This document shows positions 34,860 to 45,971 of a stretch of DNA of 64,000 nucleotides, in pieces. The position numbers and the translations under genes were made by a program. Numbering within the stretch: position 1 is the first letter of the stretch; each line of letters opens with the position of its first letter. Source of the stretch: JAHFUA01 sp963733935 (lineage in GTDB: Bacteria > Acidobacteriota > Terriglobia > Terriglobales > Acidobacteriaceae); contig CAVTEQ010000014.1 in NCBI GenBank assembly GCA_963733935.1, positions 744,001 to 808,000 of the forward strand, given 5' to 3'. A model generated the notes under the pieces. It was not told the DNA's origin. It did not search any database and saw nothing but the letters and a program-made list of their open reading frames with translations.

Positions 34860-34888
34860 TCGTAAGTCGCGAGTCGAAGGTCGCGAGC
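34860..34888 (-). repeat. single-arm word repeat (GTCGCGAGTCGA type) at the mtnA start
   Basis: Three degenerate copies of gtcg(taa/cga)gtcgcga begin two bases from the mtnA ATG on its 5' side. The same words form arms at 20385-20526. Confidence 0.45.
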
Positions 34889-34915
34889 GATCAGAAAGCG
34901 ATCAACAACCGCGCA

Positions 34916-35551
34916 TCACAAGTCATCGGCACTCTTTTGCAATTGCCGCACATACTCGGCGCGGACTTCGCTGGCTTTAAAGATCGCGGTGAACGGCGCC
35001 GGATGGGCTACGCGCTCAACGTTGGCGCGGCCACCGGCTTCCTCGCGCTCCACCAGGCACATCACGCCGATTACCTTCATGCCGGCGCCGCGCGCCGCTT
35101 CCACGGCGGCGATGGTCGAGCCGCCGGTAGTACAGACGTCGTCCACAATCACCACCTGCGCTCCCGGCTCGTTGAAGCCTTCGATGCGCTGGGCGGTGCC
35201 GTGCAACTTGTCCGCTTTGCGCACCAGAAAGCCATTGATGCGCCACGCCGGCAGATCGGGCTGCACCGGGCTGGAGCGCACCTGCATCTGCTGCGCACTG
35301 AGCACCGCGGCCGCCACCACAATCGGGTCGGCGCCCAGGGTCATGCCGCCCAGGGCCTGAGGATTCCAGCCATAGGCGCGTATGGCGTCCAGCACCACGC
35401 GTCCGCTGAGGCGCGCGCCTTCAGCATCGAGCGTCGTGGTGCGGCAATCGATGTAGTAATCGCTGGTGCCGCCCGAGGACAGTTTGAATTCACCCAGGCG
35501 GAAGGATTTTTCAGCCAGGATTTCGAGCAGGCGCTGGCGGGCGTTGGTCAT
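34916..35551 (-). CDS. pyrE: orotate phosphoribosyltransferase
   Basis: PyrE joins orotate to PRPP in pyrimidine synthesis. The 211-residue product has the PRPP-binding loop VVIVDDVCTTGGSTIAAVEAARGAGMKVIGVMCLVEREEAG and the family N-terminal motif FRLGEFKLSSGGTSDYYIDCRTTTLDAEG. It is complete. The gene order pyrE-mtnA with the CPBP protease upstream gives no functional operon; spacing of about 60 bases makes co-transcription with mtnA possible. Confidence 0.95.
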   Translation of the reverse strand: MTNARQRLLEILAEKSFRLGEFKLSSGGTSDYYIDCRTTTLDAEGARLSGRVVLDAIRAYGWNPQALGGMTLGADPIVVAAAVLSAQQMQVRSSPVQPDLPAWRINGFLVRKADKLHGTAQRIEGFNEPGAQVVIVDDVCTTGGSTIAAVEAARGAGMKVIGVMCLVEREEAGGRANVERVAHPAPFTAIFKASEVRAEYVRQLQKSADDL

Positions 35552-35579
35552 GGCTCAGAGCGTTATAACACAGGGGAAC

Positions 35580-35631
35580 CAGTACCGAGTACCGAGTTGC
35601 GAGTACCGAGCGGGTCTGAGTACCGAGTACT
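35580..35631 (-). repeat. tandem word repeat (AGTACCGAGT type)
   Basis: Five degenerate copies of agtaccgagt/tgcgagtaccg fill the gap between the pyrE start and the end of the CPBP gene. This word is not seen elsewhere in the window. Confidence 0.6.
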
Positions 35632-35634
35632 GCC

Positions 35635-36459
35635 TCACTGTTGCAACATGCGCTCCATGTGACGGAAGTGGTCGGTGGCGAGGTAGAGCATGGCGAACAG
35701 CATGAAGTTGTAGCCCGCGTGCATCAGGAACCCGGGCGCCACGTTGCTGCTTACCACCCGCACTACCGTGAATACCAGCCCCACCAAGAAGAGGATCAGC
35801 AGCGGTCCCCAGGCGCTGGCGAGCTGGGAGGCGTGCACCAGGGCGAAGCCCAGAGCGGTGAGCACCACGCCGATGCCGATGCCGAGACGCCGCGCCAGCA
35901 CGGGATACAAGAACCCGCGGAAGAACAGCTCCTCCACCAGCGGCGCCATGCTGATGCCGAACAGCGACATGATGTAGGCCGCGCTACGACTCTGAAAGTA
36001 GCGATCGATAGGCAAGGTTTTAGGAATGGGAAGTAGCAGCGAAACAAGTTGTACTGCCACCGCGAGTCCCATGCCCGCGAGCAGGTAAGCCAGCCAACGA
36101 TGCTCTTGCGGCCAGCGCCAGCGCACCGCCTCGGCGAACCGCCGGTGGTAGTGGCGCACCACCAGCTCGCGCATGAATAGCAGCACAACGAGATAAGAAA
36201 GAAACTGCGCCAGCAGCATCACCCGCAGCACCGCTGGGGAGGCTGCCGGCACGGGGTGGTGCGTGGCCATGAGTCCCACAGTGATTAGCGTCCCAAAGAT
36301 AAATATCCCCAGGACGGCCACTACCAGGATCATGACGACATCCCATCCGCTCCACACAGGATCGCGCGGCGGGTGGGCCGGCGGCATCTCCAGCGGCGGC
36401 TGGGCTTCAGAAAGCGGGCTGTCGGTGGTAGACACGATCCGGCTTTGCCACGGAGACAC
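35635..36459 (-). CDS. CPBP family intramembrane metalloprotease
   Basis: The 274-residue protein has about eight hydrophobic spans and the CPBP/Abi signatures: VEELFFRGFLYPVL (EExxxR), and FALVHA plus NFMLFAMLYLATDH-like motifs that supply the metal-binding histidines. These are relatives of CAAX prenyl protease Rce1; in bacteria some process peptides or give bacteriocin immunity, but the substrate here is unknown. A proline-rich cytoplasmic N-terminus of about 35 residues precedes the first span. The C-terminal end reaches the pyrE-side tandem repeat. Confidence 0.88.
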   Translation of the reverse strand: MSPWQSRIVSTTDSPLSEAQPPLEMPPAHPPRDPVWSGWDVVMILVVAVLGIFIFGTLITVGLMATHHPVPAASPAVLRVMLLAQFLSYLVVLLFMRELVVRHYHRRFAEAVRWRWPQEHRWLAYLLAGMGLAVAVQLVSLLLPIPKTLPIDRYFQSRSAAYIMSLFGISMAPLVEELFFRGFLYPVLARRLGIGIGVVLTALGFALVHASQLASAWGPLLILFLVGLVFTVVRVVSSNVAPGFLMHAGYNFMLFAMLYLATDHFRHMERMLQQ

Positions 36460-36507
36460 AGAGCCACAGAGAAATCAGAACACTCTGTGTCTCTGTGCCT
36501 CCGCGGC
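36447..36507 (-). repeat. two-armed word-repeat hairpin (CCACGGAGACACAG type) between uvrA and the CPBP gene
   Basis: The left arm (36447-36471) is gccacggagacacagagcc...; the right arm (36483-36507) is ctctgtgtctctgtgcctcc. The left arm overlaps the first codons of the CPBP ORF (MSPWQSRIV...), so its annotated start could be internal. Confidence 0.7.
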
Positions 36508-36544
36508 TAATCCAAGAATGTACACGAAAGCTAGTGAGCTGCGC

Positions 36545-39355
<2,811 letters not shown>

Positions 39356-39491
39356 CGAAGAATGACTGCGTTGCTTTGCCCTAATCCTGGGCGGCTCCCC
39401 TGAAGGCTTCAGAAGTGGCTGGACACAGCGCTACTCCGTATCTTAGTTGCTAATCTCGCGAGGCGTCAACGCGCGTAGAGTGGACGGTTCG

Positions 39492-39582
39492 ATTGGGTAA
39501 TTTGGTAATTGAGTAATTGGGTAATTGAGAAGCCACGCCACGACGCTCAATTGCCCAATTACCAAATTACACAATTACCAAT
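39492..39582 (+). repeat. two-armed word-repeat hairpin (AATTACCAA type)
   Basis: The left arm (39492-39529) is attgggtaatttggtaattg...; the right arm (39546-39582) is ctcaattgcccaattaccaaatt.... It is the same family as the rplK-rplA element. The right arm ends 4 bases before ATG 39587. Confidence 0.75.
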
Positions 39583-39586
39583 CCTT

Positions 39587-39808
39587 ATGACTGAGCACTG
39601 TTGCGAGATGTTGCAGGCGGCGGTGGACGGCGACGGGATTCTGCACGCCCCCAAGCTGCAGATGCACGGACGCATCCTGAACGAGGTGGATTCCGACTAC
39701 GCCGTGCGCTCGCCCGACGACCGCCCCAACCTGTTCCCCATCAACTTCTGCCCTTTCTGTGGAAGAGCGATATCCAGGACTATCTGGAATGCTGAAAAGA
39801 AAAAGTAG
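39587..39808 (+). CDS. small cysteine-containing hypothetical protein
   Basis: The 73-residue protein (MTEHCCEMLQAAVDGDGILHAPKL...) has a CC pair near the start and FCPFCGRAI near the end, a spacing that could form a single zinc site. It resembles short proteins of unknown function with a DSDYAVR/LFPINFCPFCG core. ATG 39587 follows the word-hairpin arm with no ribosome binding site. It is divergent from uvrA. Confidence 0.65.
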   Translation: MTEHCCEMLQAAVDGDGILHAPKLQMHGRILNEVDSDYAVRSPDDRPNLFPINFCPFCGRAISRTIWNAEKKK

Positions 39809-39961
39809 GGGTCGAAGTCATTGATTTAGCTACACTTGCACCAAAAGTAACCTCTCGCGGGCCAATGTCCGGGAGGCATCTTTAGCCCCCGTGGGGCAGG
39901 GGGTAATCTACTTAGGCAACATGGTAAGGGAAAGGCAATACTTCAAGAAGGACGGGCCACG
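39809..39961 (+). other. 153-base structured leader before a small membrane ORF
   Basis: No ORF. Two strong local stems are visible: CCTC...GCGGG/CCGG-GAGG at about 39851-39876 and GCCCCCGT-GGGGCAGGGGG at about 39884-39902. The region could be a structured 5' leader or small RNA; it matches no riboswitch class I can recognise. Confidence 0.3.
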
Positions 39962-40138
39962 GTGAGAACGAGTCTGGTTTCATTTACGCTACTTCTAACG
40001 GTAGTTTCCTCGGTGGGCTTGGGAGTTTTGTTGGCACACAGCACGATTCACTGGGTTCTGCAGATATTCGCTCCTATCGCTCGCGAAACCAGCGAACCCA
40101 GCACTGTGCTGCAGGAAGCCACCGCCGCGCATGGGTAA
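39962..40138 (+). CDS. putative 58-residue single-span membrane peptide
   Basis: From GTG 39962 the frame codes for MRTSLVSFTLLLTVVSSVGLGVLLAHSTIHWVLQIF and a polar tail (ARETSEPSTVLQEATAAHG), ending in TAA at 40136-40138. There is one hydrophobic span at about residues 5-26. No ribosome binding site is clear and no family is recognised. It ends where a REP-like island begins. Confidence 0.4.
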   Translation: MRTSLVSFTLLLTVVSSVGLGVLLAHSTIHWVLQIFAPIARETSEPSTVLQEATAAHG

Positions 40139-40149
40139 GGGCGCCCAAG

Positions 40150-40325
40150 TTGCTTAGGGTGCCCCGCCCGAGCCGGTTCTGCTCGGGTGGGTTTCTCCCC
40201 CTGGATTGTCACCCGCCAGGGCGAAATATATTCAGTCGTCCCTCCGGGACCCCCTCTCAATTCTGCTGCCTGCCCGGCGATAAATCGCCGGGCTAAACTC
40301 GCCACGTCGCTACGCGACTCCCTCG
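40150..40325. repeat. REP-like island of four palindromes
   Basis: GGGTGCCCCGCCCGAGC...GCTCGGGTGGG (40157-40195), the short stem TCCCTCCGGGA, AGCCCGGCGATAAATCGCCGGGCT (read on either strand) and GTCGCTACGCGAC follow in line. The first is the same family as the palindrome in mfd. There is no coding potential. Confidence 0.65.
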
Positions 40326-40717
40326 ATCAATTGCTCGGTACAGAATTCTTTTCTTGACGGGACCTGGATTATCGTGTTATTGTACTCTATCATGCATTAG
40401 CAATTAGATATACAAAATTGCGCCGCTGTTCGGGGCGATCTGCCGAAGACCTCTAACTCCTTGGCATTCAAGATTTTCGCTCTAAGTGTTTTCGGCTCAA
40501 GACTTTCCCCGAGGAACTTGCCAGAAATCATTGATTCTAAAGAGCCTCGCACATGCCAGGGGGGAGGGGGCTGGCTTTTTGGCGACTTGGCGTCTGCGTA
40601 AATAGCCTGCTGTCAGAGAGTTACAGGCACAGTGCCGCGGCGTTTTCGCGCGTCAGCACAATGCCCGCAACGTGCTGATTCTACTAATACTTACGGAGTG
40701 CGCCGCCCGATCTTTAA
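40326..40717 (+). other. 392-base gap without a gene
   Basis: AT-richer than its surroundings in its first half. It has a promoter-like pair (40354-40383) and no ORF with a sensible start. A hairpin-like GGGGGGAGGGGGCTGG tract lies at about 40559. I see no tRNA or recognisable ncRNA family. Confidence 0.4.
40354..40383 (+). promoter_or_regulatory. candidate sigma-70 promoter with no gene downstream
   Basis: TTGACG (40354-40359) and TATTGT (40378-40383) are 18 bases apart. Transcription would run into 330 bases without a gene and then antisense through the STN-domain gene. Confidence 0.35.
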
Positions 40718-41549
40718 TCAGCGCTGATCGTTCGGTTGCTGTGAAGGCGGGGGCTGCTGCTGCATCTTGCGGAGTTGTTCCAGCAACTGCTCCGGAGTCT
40801 TGACCTGTTGCTGCGGAGCGCCGCCCTCGCCTCCGCCGGTTGGCTGGGCTACCTGGTCCGGAGGTTGCGGTTGCACGAACTGCCGGCGTCCCGGCGAAGG
40901 TTGCATGCGGCCAGGGGGCGGGCTCTCGGGCGCGGCGGTCGAAGCCTGGTCGTCGTCGTCATCCTCTTGGTCGGCCGCGGGCGCGGGCTGCGGGGCCGGC
41001 TGCGCCATGGCAACACTGGTGCCGGCGCTGGCCGAGGACTGGTTCGGGGTGAGAATAATATTGCGCACGCCATTGGGATCGGCATCCGACCCCACCAGGA
41101 TGTAATCGAAGCGCGGCCCCGTCAGCAAGTCGGAAAGAACTTCGCGTGGGCTGGCGGGACCGATGCGAGCTGCCACCCGCTCGGAGGTCAGTTGAGGGGG
41201 CGCATCCAGGCTGGCGCCGGTACGTGCTGCTACTGCACGCAAAACGTCAGAGAGCGTGGAGTTGTTGGCCACGATGGTCAGCAGGCCGTTGCTGTAGGTT
41301 ACCTGCGGCGCCGTTGGCGCCATCTGCTCGGGAGTCAGCGGCACCGGCGGTGGCGCGGGCGGTTCTTGCACAACCGGACTAGGCTTGGAGACGCCGTGGT
41401 GCTTGGGCCTCGCGGCGGCCTGGCGCGTGGGCGGTTTCGTCGCAGTCGCGGGCACCGAGGCGGCAGCATTCTGGGCCGCAGCCGAGCCCGATCAGCAGAA
41501 GCGGTAACCAGGTAGTAATTACGGCAGCCTTGCGCCTGAAAAGGGTCAT
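40718..41549 (-). CDS. periplasmic STN/secretin-N-domain protein, frameshifted
   Basis: The N-terminus MTLFRRKAAVITTWLPLLLIGLG is a signal peptide in one frame; the frame change near 41485 restores SAAAQNAAASVPATATKPPTRQ in the other. A +1 insertion explains it. The body has a domain like the secretin/TonB short N-terminal fold (YSNGLLTIVANNSTLSDVLRAVAARTGASLDAP...RFDYILV, about residues 80-160), flanked by proline- and glutamine-rich low-complexity stretches and an acidic EDDDDD run. STN domains occur in PilQ-like secretins and TonB receptors, but no secretin channel follows here. It is probably a periplasmic partner protein. Confidence 0.75.
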
Positions 41550-41671
41550 CCCAACCATGCCACGGATAAACTGTTGATCAATTGTACCCCAGCCGTGCCC
41601 GCCGGGGGCACTCCGAAGGACAATATGCCATCGGGAGTAAAATCTCGGCATCTAAAAGTACATTGAGCGAA

Positions 41672-42668
41672 ATGGCTATGGATTGCAAGCGCAAGTCCCC
41701 GGCGTGGGTGATGCTTCTGCTGCTCGGTCTGGCGATGCCTGCAGTCGTGGCCCAGACCTGTGAGTCCGGCGGGGAGATGGATGCGGCGGTTCGCTCCAGC
41801 CTGGAGCGCACGGCCCGCCAGTTTTTCGACTATGCCTCTAAGGGAGAACGTCTTCAACCTGAAGCAGTCGGCGATCGCCAGCGTGGCTTCGAACTTTGGG
41901 GCCATCGAGGGCCTGGTAATCGATCAGAAGCCGATTTACGCGGGGGCGCAGGCGACCGTGCGCGCTTCGTACTTGCTGGAGGCGCCCGGCGCCGCGCCCG
42001 CTCGCGCCGAGTTCATGTGCGGCGTGTGGGCCACCCCAGGATGGGCGACGTTTGGCATCAATAATCTGCCGCCTGGGCGCTATGGCCTGGTCATTCAGGA
42101 CCTGGCTACTTCCAAAGGAAAGTACGCGCTCACCATGGTGCTGAGGCAAGAGGGCGGCGCGTGGAAGCTGGCGGGCTATTACAGCAAGCCGGAGGAGATT
42201 GGCGGGCACGACGGACAATGGTTCCTGACCAAGGCGCGCGAGTATAAGGCCAAGGGCGCCACGCGCACCGCTTGGTTCTACTACTTGACGGCCTGGGACA
42301 TGAACGCGCCGGTGGACTTCATGGCCACGCGCGCGCTGGACAAGCTCAGCGACGAGATGCAGAGCGTGCGTCCCGCGGATCTGCCCACTGCCGATCATCC
42401 GCTGGCGCTCGCGGGCGGAGGCCGCAGCTACCAGGTGATCTATATGTCCGCGTTGCCGGTGGGCGCGGACCTCAATCTGCTGGTGAAGTTCCGCGTGCCC
42501 GACGTCTCCGACACGCAGCGAGCGTTTGATGACAACATGGCGGTGATTCGCGCCATCGTGGCGCGCTATCCGGAATTTCGCGAGGCCTTTGCCGGCGTAG
42601 TCGCGCGGGCAACCGAAGCTTCGGGCCGCGATTACGGCACGCTGCTGGCGATGAAAAACGTCAAGTAG
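41672..42668 (+). CDS. secreted protein of unknown function, frameshifted
   Basis: ATG 41672 starts a signal peptide (MAMDCKRKSPAWVMLLLLGLAMPAVVAQ) followed by EMDAAVRSSLERTARQFFDYASKGE. A +1 insertion near 41840 shifts the frame and the protein continues as NVFNLKQSAIASVASNFGAIEGLVIDQKP...GGHDGQWFLTKAREYKAKGATRTAWFYYLTAWDMNAPVDFMATRALDKL to the stop at 42668, about 330 residues. I recognise no named domain. The upstream SLERTARQFFDYA and the later 'AREYKAKG' helices suggest a soluble periplasmic protein. Confidence 0.75.
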
Positions 42669-42734
42669 CGATTCCTGTTCGTTTACAAGAATTTTACTGG
42701 CGAAATCTAAACTCTTTGAGCCCTCTCGCGTCTA

Positions 42735-43199
42735 ATGACATCAGATCAGGATGGCAAACCGACTGGAACCTTCAACTCTGGCATTACGTATCAAACTTCG
42801 AGGGGCTTCATGCTAAGTGTGAAGATTGAAAACTCGGGCAAATGTGCGGTCTTGCATTGCTCCGGCAGGATCGTTGCCGGTGAAGAGGCTTGGACTCTGT
42901 TCAATGCGGCCATTTCTGTCGAGAACAAGCGCGTTGTAGTGCTTAATTTCACCGAGGTGACGGGCGCCGATGCGCGCGGCTTGGGCGTTATGCTCTTCAT
43001 AAAGCAGTGGGCGTCCGGCGCAGGCGTGAAGCTGCAAGTGGTTCCCTCGAAGCCTGTCCTGGAACTGCTGGAGCTGACGGGTTTGAATTCGCAGTTTGAG
43101 ATCGGCGCTGACAAGAGTGTTCAGCCGATCTCAGGCTTCCTGGCTGATTGCTGCGAAGAGAGCAGGATCCAAGTGAGGGTCGGCGAGCGAGGCTGCTGA
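42735..43199 (+). CDS. STAS-domain protein (anti-sigma factor antagonist-like)
   Basis: The STAS fold is clear from about 42810: MLSVKIENSGKCAVLHCSGRIVAGEEAWTLFNAAISVENKRVVVLNFTEVTGADARGLGVMLFIKQWASGAGVKLQVVPSKPVLELLELTGL. In SpoIIAA-like antagonists the phosphorylated serine sits in DSxG; here the site is ADARG, with alanine in place of serine, so classical kinase control is unlikely. ATG 42810 would give a normal domain length (129 residues); ATG 42735 adds 25 residues of no clear character. A C-terminal cysteine-rich tail (DCCEESRI) follows. Confidence 0.8.
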   Translation: MTSDQDGKPTGTFNSGITYQTSRGFMLSVKIENSGKCAVLHCSGRIVAGEEAWTLFNAAISVENKRVVVLNFTEVTGADARGLGVMLFIKQWASGAGVKLQVVPSKPVLELLELTGLNSQFEIGADKSVQPISGFLADCCEESRIQVRVGERGC

Positions 43200-43216
43200 C
43201 GCCTGCGATGGCAGAA

Positions 43217-43762
43217 TCAGTGGACCAGCAGCCCCGTCGCGGCCACGACTACCCCGAGCACGGCAAAGACTATCCCCATCGCCCAGTAGCCGCGGTTGCT
43301 GGTGAGCAGCGTGATTGACGTCACCACCAGCGCAATTTCCAGAAACACTTCACCCAGATTGAAGCGGTCGGCTTTGCGGCCTTCATGCCTGACTTCCTGC
43401 TCGAGCTTGCGGGCTTCCGCCTCGATCTCCTTCTGCTCGTCGCGATAGCGTTCGGCCTGCTGGGTGTACTTCTCTTTCGCTTGTTCCGCCTTTGCCGGGT
43501 CTTTGAGGGCGAGGATGGACATCTGTTCGGCAAAGATCTCGTAATTGTGGCGGCGCAGGCTCTTGGCCTGGAAGAACGCCCACTGATCGCTGGCTTTGGC
43601 CTGGGACAACACCGCCTCGGTGTGGGCGCGATGGCCCAGCAGGGACACAACCGCCAGCAGCACCGCCACCACTGCCATGGTCAGGCTGACCGGCTTCAGA
43701 CTGGGATCGTGCCGCGCTTCCTCGGCCTGCTCGTGCATTTCGTGGATATCGCCTTCGGGCAT
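43217..43762 (-). CDS. DUF4337-type membrane protein
   Basis: The 181-residue protein has a membrane helix near residue 30 (TMAVVAVLLAVVSLLGH), a long charged coiled-coil segment (AKEKYTQQAERYRDEQKEIEAEARKLEQEV) and two C-terminal spans (FLEIALVVTSITLLTS, WAMGIVFAVLGVVVAATGLLVH). The pattern, including AVLSQAKASDQWAFFQAKSLRRHNYE, matches proteins annotated DUF4337. Function is unknown. It lies 21 bases from ligD on the same strand. Confidence 0.8.
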   Translation of the reverse strand: MPEGDIHEMHEQAEEARHDPSLKPVSLTMAVVAVLLAVVSLLGHRAHTEAVLSQAKASDQWAFFQAKSLRRHNYEIFAEQMSILALKDPAKAEQAKEKYTQQAERYRDEQKEIEAEARKLEQEVRHEGRKADRFNLGEVFLEIALVVTSITLLTSNRGYWAMGIVFAVLGVVVAATGLLVH

Positions 43763-43783
43763 GCGGAGAGGATAACAAACACG

Positions 43784-45622
43784 TCAAGCGGCGTCGCCGG
43801 ATTCGGCCTTTTTCGCTTCTTTCACGGCTGAACGCGGCTCGACGAAGACGCAATCGCGCGGCTTCTTGTCGAAGCGAAGCCCTTCGTAGACAGGCGCACG
43901 CATCTTCAAGCCGCCGCCTTCAGTTTCGTGCGTCCACTCGGTGAACTTGATCTCGGCGACGAGTTCCGGCTTCACCCAGTGCATGCCGCGTCCGGTCTGC
44001 ACTCGGCCGTAGAACGGACTGCGGCTGGTCTTGAGTTCCTGGAGCCGCCGCCACATGTCGGCGTGGGTCGCCTGGGTGAAGCCGCTGCCGGCTTGGCCAA
44101 CGTGAACCAGGCGTCCCTGGTCGTCGTAGAGGCCGAGGATCACCGAGCCGAAGTGCTCGCGGCTGCCCTTGGGATCGGTGTAGCCGCCGATCACGCACTC
44201 CTGGCGCTGCGTGATCTTCATCTTCAGCCATTCGCGGCTGCGCTTCTGGAGGTAGCAACTGCGGCGGCGCTTGGCGACGATTCCCTCCAACCCTTTTTCG
44301 GCGGCAGCGCCGTATAGCGCCGTGCCTTGGCCGACGTAGTGATCGGAGTACCGGAGGTTCTCGCCCGAGGCCACGATTCTGGCCAGCAGTTCCTTGCGCT
44401 TCTCGAGGTCTACTTTGAAGAGCGAAGAGCCATCGAGGTAGAGCAGGTCGAAGGCGTAGTAGAGGATCGGGATCGACGGATTCCGGGCGCCGCGCCGCCC
44501 GGGCTCGCGGAATCCGGTGCGCTGCTGCATCAGGCTGAACGAGGAGCGTCCGTGCTCGTCGAGAGCTACGATCTCGCCATCGAGAATTGCAGAGCGTGCG
44601 CGCACGTGTGATGCCAGGTCTTTCAGCTCCGGATATTCCGCGGTGAGATCGTTCTGATTGCGTGACACCAGGCGGACCTTGCCCTTATCGAGAAACGCCA
44701 CGGCACGATAGCCGTCCCACTTGATCTCGAAGAGCCACTCATCGTCGTCGAAGGGCTTGTCCACCAGCGTCGCCAGCATGGGATGAATTGCGGACGGCAT
44801 CGGCTCTTTCACCGCCCCGGGAACACCACCCAAAACCGCCGAGGACGCAGGGGACGCGGAGGAACTCTTCTTCTTTGCGCCGGCGGCAGACTTGCTCGGC
44901 ACCTGGGGAGACTTCTTACTTTTTCTTTTTGCCCCTGCGTCCTCCGCGTCCTCTGTGGTTTTCTTCTTCCTTACCTTGGCGAGGGTGTCCGCCAGCCAGG
45001 CATTCTTCGATTCGCTGGCCGCGGGGCGGCTGCTCTTCCATTCAGCCGAGCCAGCGTCTTTGGCGATCTGGTCGAGCGAGCGCTTAGTCAGGACGGAATA
45101 GTCATAGGCGTCGATGTCGTACCCAGGCACAACGTTGTCGTCGCGGTGCTTGATGAGCAACCACTCCGTGCCCTTGCTGCCCGGACGCCGCGAGCGCATG
45201 TGCGCCAGCACGAAACCGCCCTGCAGCTTCTTCCCGTGCAGGCGAAACTTCAGGTCGCCTTTGGCCAGCATCTCGGACGCATTGCCCTCGGGTTCCCAGG
45301 TCCCGATGTCCCACACCATGACCGTGCCCGCGCCGTAGTTGTCGGGCGGAATGATGCCTTCGAAATCGAGATACGAAACCGGATGATCTTCCACCTGCAT
45401 CGCCAGGCGCTTGTCGGCAGGGTCGAGCGACGGTCCCTTGGGAACGGCCCATGACTTCAGTACTCCATCCATTTCCAGGCGAAAGTCATAGTGCAGGTGT
45501 GAGGCGCGATGCTTCTGGACCACAAAGCGATTCTGTGCGCCGCGGCGAGGCTTCTCCACCTTCGCGCGTGGCTCCGGGGTCTGGCTGAAACGCCGCTTGC
45601 GCTGGTATTCCTCGAGAGCCAT
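43784..45622 (-). CDS. ligD: two-domain LigD: 3'-phosphoesterase plus ATP-dependent DNA ligase
   Basis: LigD repairs double-strand breaks with Ku in bacterial non-homologous end joining. This 612-residue protein has the N-terminal 3'-phosphoesterase module (HLHYDFRLEMDG with H42/H44 and the later HPVSYLDFEGIIP) and the ligase module with the nucleotidyl-lysine K301 in EIKWDGYRA and the later conserved motifs (DGEIVALDEHG, EGIVAKRRRS, WLKMK, and a C-terminal OB fold). It lacks the polymerase/primase module found in many LigD proteins. The linker (about residues 195-290) is lysine/serine-rich and part of it is coded by the word repeat at 44835-44959. No ku gene is in the window. Confidence 0.95.
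   Translation of the reverse strand: MALEEYQRKRRFSQTPEPRAKVEKPRRGAQNRFVVQKHRASHLHYDFRLEMDGVLKSWAVPKGPSLDPADKRLAMQVEDHPVSYLDFEGIIPPDNYGAGTVMVWDIGTWEPEGNASEMLAKGDLKFRLHGKKLQGGFVLAHMRSRRPGSKGTEWLLIKHRDDNVVPGYDIDAYDYSVLTKRSLDQIAKDAGSAEWKSSRPAASESKNAWLADTLAKVRKKKTTEDAEDAGAKRKSKKSPQVPSKSAAGAKKKSSSASPASSAVLGGVPGAVKEPMPSAIHPMLATLVDKPFDDDEWLFEIKWDGYRAVAFLDKGKVRLVSRNQNDLTAEYPELKDLASHVRARSAILDGEIVALDEHGRSSFSLMQQRTGFREPGRRGARNPSIPILYYAFDLLYLDGSSLFKVDLEKRKELLARIVASGENLRYSDHYVGQGTALYGAAAEKGLEGIVAKRRRSCYLQKRSREWLKMKITQRQECVIGGYTDPKGSREHFGSVILGLYDDQGRLVHVGQAGSGFTQATHADMWRRLQELKTSRSPFYGRVQTGRGMHWVKPELVAEIKFTEWTHETEGGGLKMRAPVYEGLRFDKKPRDCVFVEPRSAVKEAKKAESGDAA
44835..44959 (-). repeat. two-armed word repeat inside the ligD coding sequence
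   Basis: The arms at 44835-44862 (accgccgaggacgcaggggac...) and 44932-44959 (cccctgcgtcctccgcgtcc...) are reverse complements of the GAGGACGCCGAG type seen at 31551 and 32617. In the minus-strand protein they code residues about 254-263 and 222-231 of the inter-domain linker. The frame is kept. Confidence 0.75.
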
Positions 45623-45681
45623 GCGCGGTTAGATGAGCAAGCCCGGCGGGCGGACGGAATTTGGAAGGGCAGTCGGAGAAA

Positions 45682-45776
45682 GCCGCCACGGATTGGCACG
45701 GATTTCAACGGATCGCCCCACAGCGAACCTGAATCTCGTTTCAAATCCGTGTTAATCGGTGCGAATCCGTGGCGGC
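45682..45776 (+). repeat. two-armed word-repeat hairpin (CCACGGATTGGCACGG type)
   Basis: The left arm (45682-45713) is gccgccacggattggcacgg...; the right arm (45745-45776) is ...atccgtgttaatcggtgcgaatccgtgg. It lies between ligD and the beta-barrel gene. The word is related to but different from the CCACGGAGACACGG family. Confidence 0.7.
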
Positions 45777-45971
45777 TTGGTCCTTGCCAAGCTGCTGAAT
45801 TTGCTTGCTTTCCAGCCTTTTTGATGTACTCTGATGCGGCGTCCCCCGAGAAAACAAAAAGAGGTGCCGAAGGAGCCCGCGTGCGGGCGCTTTCGTAGCA
45901 TGAGCCTCCCCCCTAAGACCAATCCACAGAGCTCATTAGAGCCCCAATGGGCCTTGGGCTACAGGTGTCGG

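Noticed and set aside
39826..39930. Riboswitch (c-di-GMP or other known class)
   Set aside because: Stems are present but none of the conserved core sequences that I can recall match.
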